From assembly GCA_029973975.1 (NCBI GenBank), contig JARKQF010000023.1, forward strand, positions 1 through 45,687: DNA of 45,687 nucleotides. Reading direction: 5' to 3'. The position numbers and the translations under genes are program-made. Below the pieces are notes generated by a model that was given only the letters and a program-made list of their open reading frames with translations, had not been told where the DNA came from and did not search any database. Each line of letters starts with the position of its first letter. Within the stretch, counting starts at the first letter, position 1. The DNA comes from Paludibacter sp. (GTDB lineage Bacteria; Bacteroidota; Bacteroidia; Bacteroidales; Paludibacteraceae). Positions 22,732 through 30,245 of this stretch are shown here, one piece after another.

Positions 22732-24504
22732 CTATTCTCCTTTTGTTACAAATTTTATAGCGTTTTGTATATAGGTCGGTACAGAGAATGCGTTTCTTGC
22801 AGCTTCGTCTAATGCTAATTTCATTGCAAGCCTATGTGCTAATTCTGATTTTGCTTTATTAGCAACAACCTTTTCCAAAAAGTTTGCAGCATATATTTTC
22901 ACGTCTTCATCTTCAACAATTCTATTTGCAGCTACAGGGTGCATCTCACGGAAAATATCTATTAGAATATCTTTGTTTCCCGCTACAAATAATTCAAATT
23001 CAAATGTTCGTTCTGCTAAAAAAACTTTCAAATTTTTCCGTTCAAGTTCTTTTGCATTTTTGGCTCTTGAATCAATTTCATCCGTTTCCTCAGCTCTGTC
23101 ATCGTCAGTTATAAGAGAGCACCTTGTTTTAAGGTTTTTGTTCTCATCCTCATTATTAAACATGTTTGCAAAATGAGAAAAAGCAACACCGTTTATATTT
23201 ACTAATTCTATTCCTACATTTTCTAAATCAAATTCCCCATCTTCTCCCATTATTTTGCTAAATATAGGCAAGAGTAGAGACTCAGAAATGCCTTCAACCA
23301 ATATGACACCATTAGAAAAGAATAATTGGGATTTTGTTACATCTAAAAATTTACGTAAATAGTTACGATTATCTTCTGTCAAACCAGATTTATCAAGAGA
23401 TAATGCTGTAATTTTTTCATCCTGATTTTGTAGAACAACTACCGATTTCAAATCAGCCTTAGCTGTGATTGTAGGAGAGTGAGAAGATATGAAAATTTGG
23501 GAACCTTGCTCTGTTTCTAACTTATCTAAATATTTGAAGAATAAATTTTGGAGTTGTGGGTGTAGATGTGCTTCCGGCTCTTCTATAAGTAAAGCTACAT
23601 AGCATTCTCTATACAGTTCTTTTCTCTGTTTTAAGTCTCCTAAAACAGTGGCAGTATAAATAAGATTATTATATCCTAATCCATTTTGATAAAGTTCAAA
23701 ATGTTTTTGCTTTGAAGCATCGCCTTCAAGTAGTTCTTCGGGATATATTGGCATTTGAATTTTCAAATTATCGACCAAACGATTAAAATCGAAAGGAAGA
23801 AATAGAATATCTACCTGTTGTTGTTTACTTGAAAAGCTTGTTTCTTTCAAATGTTCATTTATTTTTCCCTTCCCTTTACCTATATGCTCAGTCCAGTCAT
23901 TATCACTATCGACAGCTTCTCTAACTTTTTTAGCAATTTCTTTTTTTCTCTCCTTATCGGTTGTTGAATCAGGGTCTATTTGAATATTCGTGTATAATTG
24001 TCCTAGTCGATTCCCTCTAATAGGACGTAAATGATTTTCAGCATCTCTTAGCGCATCTAAATGGACATGGTATAAAAGAAACAAAACCTCTGGAGCTATA
24101 ACTTGTCCCTCATTTGAACCACCCCAAACTTTATACCTAATTCTATCATTTTCGTCAAGATAGTAACGAAAGTGTAATTGTAAGTCTTGTGCCCCATCTT
24201 CTTGAACGCACAACAAGTCGTTAAACCAACCAGCTTCAGCAGGGACTTCAATCTTAAAATGTAAATGAAATTCTATATCTGTAGAAATATCATCTATTAC
24301 AGATTTATTTATGTGAAAATCTGATGATGATATATAAATATCTCTTTTCTGATTACCATAACTCAAACAAACACGTAATGCGTCAATAATTGCCGTTTTG
24401 CAGGAATTATTCTCTCCAATTAGGACATTTAGTCCTTTGTTGAAATGCAGGGTTAATTCAGCAATTCCTCTATAATTCTTGATAATGAATTTTTCTATAT
24501 ACAT
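22732..24504 (-). CDS. gajA: Gabija nuclease GajA (OLD-family ATPase-TOPRIM)
   Basis: A 590-aa OLD-family protein. The N-terminal ABC ATPase begins with a Walker A region at residues 30-37, read as GENNSCKT: the usual second Gly is Cys35 (codon TGC). The ATPase continues to ALLIEEPEAHLHPQLQ (Walker B) and IFISSHSPTI (H-loop). The TOPRIM nuclease domain follows, with VILVEGISE near residue 400 and LITDDDRAEE near 460. GajA cuts DNA when nucleotides are depleted during phage infection. The length fits the family. Its own promoter is at 24531-24558. Base composition is clearly more A/T-rich than that of mobB or the coupling ATPase, indicating acquisition as cargo. Confidence 0.8.
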   Translation of the reverse strand: MYIEKFIIKNYRGIAELTLHFNKGLNVLIGENNSCKTAIIDALRVCLSYGNQKRDIYISSSDFHINKSVIDDISTDIEFHLHFKIEVPAEAGWFNDLLCVQEDGAQDLQLHFRYYLDENDRIRYKVWGGSNEGQVIAPEVLFLLYHVHLDALRDAENHLRPIRGNRLGQLYTNIQIDPDSTTDKERKKEIAKKVREAVDSDNDWTEHIGKGKGKINEHLKETSFSSKQQQVDILFLPFDFNRLVDNLKIQMPIYPEELLEGDASKQKHFELYQNGLGYNNLIYTATVLGDLKQRKELYRECYVALLIEEPEAHLHPQLQNLFFKYLDKLETEQGSQIFISSHSPTITAKADLKSVVVLQNQDEKITALSLDKSGLTEDNRNYLRKFLDVTKSQLFFSNGVILVEGISESLLLPIFSKIMGEDGEFDLENVGIELVNINGVAFSHFANMFNNEDENKNLKTRCSLITDDDRAEETDEIDSRAKNAKELERKNLKVFLAERTFEFELFVAGNKDILIDIFREMHPVAANRIVEDEDVKIYAANFLEKVVANKAKSELAHRLAMKLALDEAARNAFSVPTYIQNAIKFVTKGE

Positions 24505-24530
24505 AGCTTCATTGAAATTTTAAGATTATG

Positions 24531-24558
24531 CAAAGATAGGGCTTTTAATGCATTTCAA
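24531..24558 (-). promoter_or_regulatory. Promoter of the Gabija cassette
   Basis: On the minus strand TTG (24558-24556), a 17-base spacer and TATCTTTG (24538-24531) fit a Bacteroides -33/-7 promoter 26 bases before the gajA start. The ABC-3C-like cassette has the same -7 sequence and nearly the same spacing. No GCCA box lies at the expected distance, so it is probably expressed independently of transfer. Confidence 0.5.
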
Positions 24559-24580
24559 CCTAATTTCCATTGAGATAAGA

Positions 24581-24661
24581 GCCACATACTGCCAAATCAA
24601 AGCCACATACTGCCAGCTACATCAAAACAGCAAGAAACCTCAGTTGTAGCCTATAATTTCG
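24581..24661 (+). promoter_or_regulatory. Four-GCCA box, copy 3, and coupling-ATPase promoter
   Basis: GCCACATACTGCCA occurs at 24581-24594 and again at 24602-24615, a 21-base period that puts GCCA at 24581, 24591, 24602 and 24612. After 38 bases comes TAATTTCG (24654-24661), one mismatch from TAnnTTTG, in a context TAGCCTATAA shared with the mobA promoter. There is no TTTG at -33, which fits activator dependence. It precedes the gene at 24690. Confidence 0.65.
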
Positions 24662-24689
24662 CTTCTCAAACATTAAAATTATATAGAGA

Positions 24690-26702
24690 ATGCAACAAGA
24701 AGATGATTTAAGAGGACTTGCCAAAGTGATGGAATTTATGCGGGCAATCAGCATATTGTTCGTAGTGATGAATATATATTGGTTTTGTTACTATGTCTTT
24801 CGGGAATGGGGAATCAATATTTCAGTAGTGGATAAAATACTGCTAAACTTTGACCGAACAGCCGGATTATTCGGCAATATTCTGTACACAAAATTATTCG
24901 CAGTCGTTTTTCTTGCTCTTTCCTGTCTGGGAACGAAAGGTGTTAAAGAGGAAAAAATAACTTGGACGAAAATCTGTGTTTTTCTGTCAATCGGTTTTAT
25001 CCTGTTCTTTATGAACTGGTGGATACTTGACCTGCCATTACCGGCATCGGCAACAGCAAGTTTCTATATCTTCACAATGACAATAGGCTACTTGTGTTTG
25101 CTGGTTGGCGGGTTATGGATGAGCCGATTACTCAAAAATAATCTGATGGACGATGTTTTCAATACTGATAACGAATCCTTTATGCAAGAGACCCGATTAT
25201 TACAAAGTGAATATTCAGTAAATCTACCTACTAAATTTTGGTATAAGAAAAAAGAGTGGCGGGGTTGGATAAACGTCGTAAATCCGTTTCGTGCTTCCAT
25301 CGTGTTGGGAACTCCCGGTTCGGGCAAGTCATACGCTGTTGTTAATCAGTATATGAAACAGCAGATAGAGAAGGGATTTTCGATGTATGTGTACGACTTT
25401 AAGTTTCCGGACTTGTCGATGATTGCTTACAACCATTTATTAAACAATCAATCAGGATACAAGAAAGTGCCGACTTTCTATGTGATAAACTTCGATGACC
25501 CTTCTCGTTCGCACCGTTGTAATCCAATTAATCCGTCCTTTATGGACGATATTTCGGATGCTTACGAAAGTGCCTATACCATAATGCTTAACCTAAATAA
25601 AACGTGGGTGCAGAAGCAAGGCGACTTCTTTGTGGAATCTCCGATTATCCTGTTTGCATCTATAATATGGTACTTGCGAATTTATCAGGATGGGAAGTAT
25701 TGTACCTTCCCGCACGCAATTGAATTCCTGAACAAACGCTATGAAGACATTTTCCCAATTCTAACTTCTTATCCCGAACTTGAAAATTATCTAAGTCCAT
25801 TTATGGATGCTTGGTTGGGTGGTGCAGCCGACCAGTTGATGGGGCAAATAGCAAGTGCCAAAATTCCGTTATCACGTATGATTAGTCCGCAGTTATATTG
25901 GGTAATGAGTGGAGATGAATTTACGTTGGACATCAACAATCCTGATGACCCAAAAGTGTTGGTTGTAGGTAATAATCCTGACCGACAAAATATTTATGGT
26001 GCAGCACTCGGTTTGTATAATAGCCGTATTGTGAAACTCATTAACAAAAAGGGACAATTGAAAAGTTCAGTTGTCATTGACGAGTTACCGACAATCTATT
26101 TTAAAGGTTTGGACAACCTGATAGCTACCGCCCGAAGCAACAAAGTAGCTGTACTTTTGGGCTTTCAGGATTTTTCCCAATTAACAAGGGATTACGGAGA
26201 CAAGGAAGCGAAGGTAGTGATGAACACGGTCGGCAATATTTTCTCCGGTCAGGTAGTAGGCGAAACAGCCAAAACGCTTTCCGACAGGTTCGGGAAAGTC
26301 TTACAGAAACGGCAGTCTATGACTATTAATCGTAATGATAAATCGACCTCTATCAGTACCCAAATGGATAGCCTGATACCACCGTCCAAAATCTCCAATC
26401 TTACACAGGGTATGTTTGTCGGAGCTATTGCGGATAATTTTGATGAACGTATCGAGCAGAAGATTTTCCATTGCGAAATTGTGGTGGACAACGCGAAGGT
26501 TGCTGCTGAAACAAAGGCATATCAACCCATTCCTGTCATTACCAATTTTACAGACGAAAATGGAGTGGATAAAATGAAAGAGCAAATACAACTCAACTAT
26601 AACCGTATCAAGGATGAAACGAAACAGATTGTTGCCGAAGAGTTGGAACGCATTCGTAATGATGAGGACTTGCGGCATTTGTTGCCGAAGGAAGAAGAAT
26701 AG
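24690..26702 (+). CDS. mobC: Type IV coupling ATPase (VirD4/TraG family, MobC)
   Basis: A 670-aa coupling protein that brings the relaxase-DNA complex to the conjugation channel. Four N-terminal hydrophobic segments (between about 15 and 160) anchor it in the inner membrane. Walker A is GTPGSGKSYAVV (about 207-218) and Walker B is SSVVIDELPTIYF (about 455). The helical segment DNLIATARSNKVAV and the C-terminal region are typical of VirD4 proteins. In Bacteroides ICEs this gene is called mobC. It is separated from mobB by the Gabija cassette but keeps its own GCCA-box promoter, and ends at a strong terminator. Confidence 0.85.
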   Translation: MQQEDDLRGLAKVMEFMRAISILFVVMNIYWFCYYVFREWGINISVVDKILLNFDRTAGLFGNILYTKLFAVVFLALSCLGTKGVKEEKITWTKICVFLSIGFILFFMNWWILDLPLPASATASFYIFTMTIGYLCLLVGGLWMSRLLKNNLMDDVFNTDNESFMQETRLLQSEYSVNLPTKFWYKKKEWRGWINVVNPFRASIVLGTPGSGKSYAVVNQYMKQQIEKGFSMYVYDFKFPDLSMIAYNHLLNNQSGYKKVPTFYVINFDDPSRSHRCNPINPSFMDDISDAYESAYTIMLNLNKTWVQKQGDFFVESPIILFASIIWYLRIYQDGKYCTFPHAIEFLNKRYEDIFPILTSYPELENYLSPFMDAWLGGAADQLMGQIASAKIPLSRMISPQLYWVMSGDEFTLDINNPDDPKVLVVGNNPDRQNIYGAALGLYNSRIVKLINKKGQLKSSVVIDELPTIYFKGLDNLIATARSNKVAVLLGFQDFSQLTRDYGDKEAKVVMNTVGNIFSGQVVGETAKTLSDRFGKVLQKRQSMTINRNDKSTSISTQMDSLIPPSKISNLTQGMFVGAIADNFDERIEQKIFHCEIVVDNAKVAAETKAYQPIPVITNFTDENGVDKMKEQIQLNYNRIKDETKQIVAEELERIRNDEDLRHLLPKEEE

Positions 26703-26712
26703 AGATAGTTAG

Positions 26713-26745
26713 TTAGAGCCACCATTTAGGTGGCTCTAATCCTTT
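26713..26745. terminator. Terminator after the coupling-ATPase gene
   Basis: TTAGAGCCACC pairs perfectly over 11 bp with GGTGGCTCTAA around an ATTTA loop, followed by TCCTTTTG. It lies ten bases after the coupling-ATPase stop, between convergent genes, and could also serve the ABC-3C-like cassette, which ends at 26749. Confidence 0.75.
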
Positions 26746-26748
26746 TGT

Positions 26749-28650
26749 TTATGCCAATTTTAGACTTTTATTGACTTTTGTGTACTTTTCTCCAACAGTA
26801 TATTCTATAATATCAAGTTCCTCTGCTATCATGGATGTTGCCATAATAATTTGGAATTTTTTATCTTTGAATTCTTCTGAATTTGCCAAACGGACAATGT
26901 TTCGCTGAAAATTCATACTGCGTGCTTCAACCATTCCTTTATCCTCAATATTGTCGCATAATATAAATTTAGGATATCTAAAATAGTCTAATTCCAATGA
27001 AGCAAAAAAGATTGCAAAACGAACACAGTTTTTTAATAATACCATGGAACTCGCAGAAAACCGATTACGTCCATCAAGATAAAATGAATTTTTACCAAAA
27101 TCTATTTGTACAGATTGTCCATTTTGGAATTTCTCTTCATATGCCCCATCTCCCTTCAATAGTTCTAAAGCATAATACTGTATTCTCGAAAATGCAGTAG
27201 AACTCTTTTTCCGTTGAAGATTCGCCAAACGTTCCGTTTCTTCTTTAAGTCTATCTATTTGAGCTTTTAAGGAATATTGATTGTTTTTATAATCTTCATA
27301 AGATTCTATCAACTGTATTTGTTTTCCTAAGAAATCAATTTCTGCATTTAGTTTTCCTTTTTGTTCCAATAATTGATCAAATTTTATTTCAAGACTTGTT
27401 CTGGATTGATTTATATAAACATCGTAATCAGCCTGTGCTTTCACTAAAGAACGAGAAATTTCTTTTAGAGAAGCATCCAACTCTTCAACTTTATTTTCTT
27501 TAGTCTTCAATATTTTTTGCGATTCTTTTATTTGCATTTCGATCTCAAGCTGCATACGTAAAAGTTTGGATTTTCCCGGATTTTCTTTTACTTCTTGTTT
27601 GCAAAGTTTGCAATGATTCTCTCCTACGTTATCATCAAGCTTTTCCAAACATACTGGGCAATATTGAAGAGGAATAGTTCCTAAAACATCTCGTGAGTTT
27701 AAAGATTCCTTAATTGCGACTAATTTAGATTGAAGAACTTCAATAAAATCAGAACTATCAACTAATGACATTTTGTTCTTATCAATAAATTTTAATGTGG
27801 TATCGTACTCGTTTTTAATCCGAATAAGATTCTCTCTTAATTTTTTTATATCATTTTTTACATCGTTTTTCTTGACTGATTCAGCAATTGTGTCTGGCGC
27901 TTTTAAAGTGTTTAATACCCGTTTTAATTGTTCCTGTTTTTCATCTAAAGAAGATTTTATTTTTGCTTTGTCAAATTCAAAAGGGGAATTGTCAAAAACC
28001 TCTTCGATTGCATCTATTTGTTTCTTTATTTCTGATAATTCTCGTTCTTTCTGTTTCAATACCATTTGTCGCCTTAACAAGTCATCATCGTACGTTCCAA
28101 GCAACAAATTTCCAATTGCAATTCTAATTAGAGGGGAATCGAAATCTTCATTTCTCATTAAACTATCCAAGGCGCTTAATTGGTCAATATAGATTAATCT
28201 TAAAATCTGATTGACTGTTATTGATTCTTGATTATCTGTTGAGACTTCAGGAAATTCTAATGCTTTAAATATTATTTGGCTAAAACTTTCTGCGTTTGAA
28301 GACTTTTTATAAGGATATGTTTGCCATCCTTCATAATTTGATTTCAATCCATCTTCTAATTTACCAAAGAAGATAGACATTGGTCTCATTTGCTTTGCTT
28401 CAATTTCCCTCTTGAAAGTAAGAATAACACTATTTAATTCGACTTCTGCATATACATAATTACAGCTCGCAGCTTCCGGTAGCCAATTTGTAAATTCACC
28501 TCCGAGAGCAAAGAAAATGAAATTTGAAATAGTTGATTTTCCTGAACTATTATCCCCTCTTATTATATTAATTCCTTCATGAAATTCTTCATAATAAGCG
28601 GTATCACTTTCTTTTGTTACCAGAAGTTTATTTAGTTTCAAAAAACTCAT
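26749..28650 (-). CDS. SMC/Rad50-like ATPase of an ABC-3C-like defence system
   Basis: A 633-aa ATPase with a split nucleotide-binding domain. Walker A is GDNSSGKST (about residues 32-40). Two coiled-coil arms flank a zinc site with CPVC (about 330-333) and CKLC (about 349-352), reminiscent of Rad50 zinc hooks. The second half has FILCDNIEDKGM in the Walker B position, where Asn stands in place of the usual Glu after Asp. The layout fits the DUF3732-like ATPases of ABC-three-component conflict systems and is also akin to the SMC proteins of Lamassu. It is the last gene of the operon and overlaps the previous one by 23 bases. A role in sensing or cutting foreign DNA is inferred from the family. 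Confidence 0.7.
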   Translation of the reverse strand: MSFLKLNKLLVTKESDTAYYEEFHEGINIIRGDNSSGKSTISNFIFFALGGEFTNWLPEAASCNYVYAEVELNSVILTFKREIEAKQMRPMSIFFGKLEDGLKSNYEGWQTYPYKKSSNAESFSQIIFKALEFPEVSTDNQESITVNQILRLIYIDQLSALDSLMRNEDFDSPLIRIAIGNLLLGTYDDDLLRRQMVLKQKERELSEIKKQIDAIEEVFDNSPFEFDKAKIKSSLDEKQEQLKRVLNTLKAPDTIAESVKKNDVKNDIKKLRENLIRIKNEYDTTLKFIDKNKMSLVDSSDFIEVLQSKLVAIKESLNSRDVLGTIPLQYCPVCLEKLDDNVGENHCKLCKQEVKENPGKSKLLRMQLEIEMQIKESQKILKTKENKVEELDASLKEISRSLVKAQADYDVYINQSRTSLEIKFDQLLEQKGKLNAEIDFLGKQIQLIESYEDYKNNQYSLKAQIDRLKEETERLANLQRKKSSTAFSRIQYYALELLKGDGAYEEKFQNGQSVQIDFGKNSFYLDGRNRFSASSMVLLKNCVRFAIFFASLELDYFRYPKFILCDNIEDKGMVEARSMNFQRNIVRLANSEEFKDKKFQIIMATSMIAEELDIIEYTVGEKYTKVNKSLKLA

Positions 28651-29119
28651 ATCGATACTCCATTAATTTTGTTCTTTTCTTCAACTCAAGGATAGATATA
28701 TTTTCAAAAAAAGCTACAACCAGCTCCATATAAGCATTTTCAGTGTCAGTTAAATCAAACAATAGATTGTCAGGTATGGAATTATCTGTTAGCTTTAGTA
28801 TATCATCAAACAATAAATCATTGTCAATAAAACCAAAGGCTGCTAATGCCCTATATGCGGTTTCTTGTACACTTTCTAATTGGGAAAAAGTATTTCTTAT
28901 ATCGTAGACTTTGTTATATCTATTTGCTTGACATATTTTTTTATATGTAGAAAATTGTCCCGGCAATGTGATATTTCCTGTTTCACAAGGAAATAGAAAA
29001 TAATAATCGTAGATTTTTATTCTATCTTTTTCATGAGATTTTTCACCCAAACATCTAAGAATTTTTAGAGTTCGGGTTAAACAGTGGTATGTATCATATA
29101 CAGGATGATATACTATCAT
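28628..29119 (-). CDS. ABC-3C-like middle component
   Basis: A 163-aa mainly helical protein starting MIVYHPVYDTYHCLTRTLKI. From position and general pattern it resembles the 'middle component' that connects ATPase and effector in ABC-three-component systems; YHPVYDxYHC recalls one subfamily (MC5-like, low confidence). The ATPase gene starts inside its 3' end, so the two are probably translated together. No catalytic residues or membrane helices were seen. Its start is four bases after the upstream stop. Confidence 0.6.
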   Translation of the reverse strand: MIVYHPVYDTYHCLTRTLKILRCLGEKSHEKDRIKIYDYYFLFPCETGNITLPGQFSTYKKICQANRYNKVYDIRNTFSQLESVQETAYRALAAFGFIDNDLLFDDILKLTDNSIPDNLLFDLTDTENAYMELVVAFFENISILELKKRTKLMEYRYEFFETK

Positions 29120-29123
29120 ATAG

Positions 29124-29708
29124 TTATTTCCATCTTATGTGACAATTTCCGGTTAAAAAATAAATCATTGCAGTAATGTCATCATCATATAAATCAAGAA
29201 CATTATTTTCTCCTAACATATCTTGAACGGGTTGAATAACTTTTTCGATAATCATTTCTCGAATAACATCCTTGGAAACGCCGTCATTTACAGCACCTTT
29301 TATATGCAAATTGAAAAGAACATAAATCCTTGCTAATAAGAAGGCATAAATCTTTTGGGTTGCTTTGGATAAATTGTTCTCTGTGATTTTTTTATAAAAA
29401 TACTCTTTCATTTGTTGAGCCCAATCTATATCATTTTCAAAACCTGCCTCTGTGAGTTTTGGTTCAAGCCCAACAAAACCATCAATAGTTGCGGTATAGT
29501 GCTGTATTTTATCTATGAACTCCCTAAACTCAATATTTCCATTTTCGAGTTCTTGTTCAAACTCTTCTACCAATTTTAAATATTGAGTATAAGGTTTAGG
29601 GAAACCATTGTAATTATTAACAGTCATATCTCCCCCTGCTTGATATTGAGAAGAGTTATTCCCGGCAGTTTGCCCTAATGTTGGTATTGTTTCGTTGATA
29701 TTACTCAT
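29124..29708 (-). CDS. ABC-3C-like protein with QTAGxNSSQYQ motif and C-terminal domain
   Basis: A 194-aa protein. Residues 12-33 hold a motif, QTAGNNSSQYQAGGDMTV, that also ends the small membrane protein encoded upstream. Residues about 40-194 are helical and close with AMIYFLTGNCHIRW, which I recall as the C-terminal domain found on effectors of ABC-three-component systems. No nuclease or other effector domain is fused to it here, although in that class an effector domain is usually present. The start overlaps the upstream stop in ATGA, so the two are coupled. It may recruit the membrane protein to the ATPase complex. Confidence 0.6.
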   Translation of the reverse strand: MSNINETIPTLGQTAGNNSSQYQAGGDMTVNNYNGFPKPYTQYLKLVEEFEQELENGNIEFREFIDKIQHYTATIDGFVGLEPKLTEAGFENDIDWAQQMKEYFYKKITENNLSKATQKIYAFLLARIYVLFNLHIKGAVNDGVSKDVIREMIIEKVIQPVQDMLGENNVLDLYDDDITAMIYFLTGNCHIRWK

Positions 29709-29983
29709 TTATTTATAGTCATATTTCCGCCAGATTGATATTGAGAAGAATTATCTCCGGCGGTTTGGCTCATGTTATCTATTTTATTTTGAGAGTTATT
29801 GTGCGAAACAGTTTTTCCCTTTTTAACAATCTTCTTTACAGCGTCATTCAAAAAAAACTGGCTAATTAATGCGGCAAAGGCAATTCCGCAAGAGGAGCCG
29901 GACTCCCAACTTGGTTCAAAAATAAACCAAAGTAGCACTCCCATAAAAGCGACTATATTTATTATAAAAAGAAATGCTTTCAA
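29705..29983 (-). CDS. Small membrane protein with shared QTAGxNSSQYQ motif
   Basis: A 92-aa protein, first in the ABC-3C-like operon. Two hydrophobic stretches (about 2-21 and 31-47) suggest a membrane hairpin. A basic segment (KKIVKKGKTVSHNN) leads to a C-terminal motif QTAGDNSSQYQSGGNMTI, nearly identical to one in the next protein. The first codon is TTG at 29983, because a TGA lies just upstream in frame and the first ATG would remove the first helix. A membrane-disrupting effector is a plausible role, but this is inference; an anchor for the soluble partner is the alternative. Confidence 0.6.
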   Translation of the reverse strand: MKAFLFIINIVAFMGVLLWFIFEPSWESGSSCGIAFAALISQFFLNDAVKKIVKKGKTVSHNNSQNKIDNMSQTAGDNSSQYQSGGNMTINK

Positions 29984-30020
29984 TTTAAATCAGTGTAGTA
30001 GAGTATTTAAATTCCAACCA

Positions 30021-30047
30021 CAAAGATACTAAATATTCGAAATACAA
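30021..30047 (-). promoter_or_regulatory. Promoter of the ABC-3C-like cassette
   Basis: On the minus strand TTG (30047-30045), a 16-base spacer and TATCTTTG (30028-30021) lie 37 bases before the TTG start codon at 29983. The -7 sequence is identical to that of the Gabija cassette, and no four-GCCA box precedes it in this direction. Confidence 0.5.
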
Positions 30048-30123
30048 GGATCGTATTTGTTGGAAATTTCTCGTTTATTTTGGCTGATTTTTGGAGATGA
30101 TTAAATCTATAATATATTACAAC

Positions 30124-30204
30124 GCCACACACTGTCAAACCAACGCCACACACTGCCACCTGCTTCAAAAACCGCTGTCAGCCTGTTGATTAGAACTACT
30201 TTCG
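30124..30204 (+). promoter_or_regulatory. Four-GCCA box, copy 4, and DUF3945-topB promoter
   Basis: Half-sites GCCA, GTCA, GCCA and GCCA start at 30124, 30134, 30145 and 30155 with the same 10-11-10 spacing. After exactly 38 bases comes TACTTTCG (30197-30204). The bases after the box, CCTGCTTCAAAAA, resemble those after copy 3 (GCTACATCAAAAC). It precedes the gene at 30246. The 262-base gap 29984-30245 holds only this element and the divergent cassette promoter. Confidence 0.65.
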
Positions 30205-30245
30205 TTACGCATTAATATTGATGCGTAACAAAAACAGTTTTAAGT

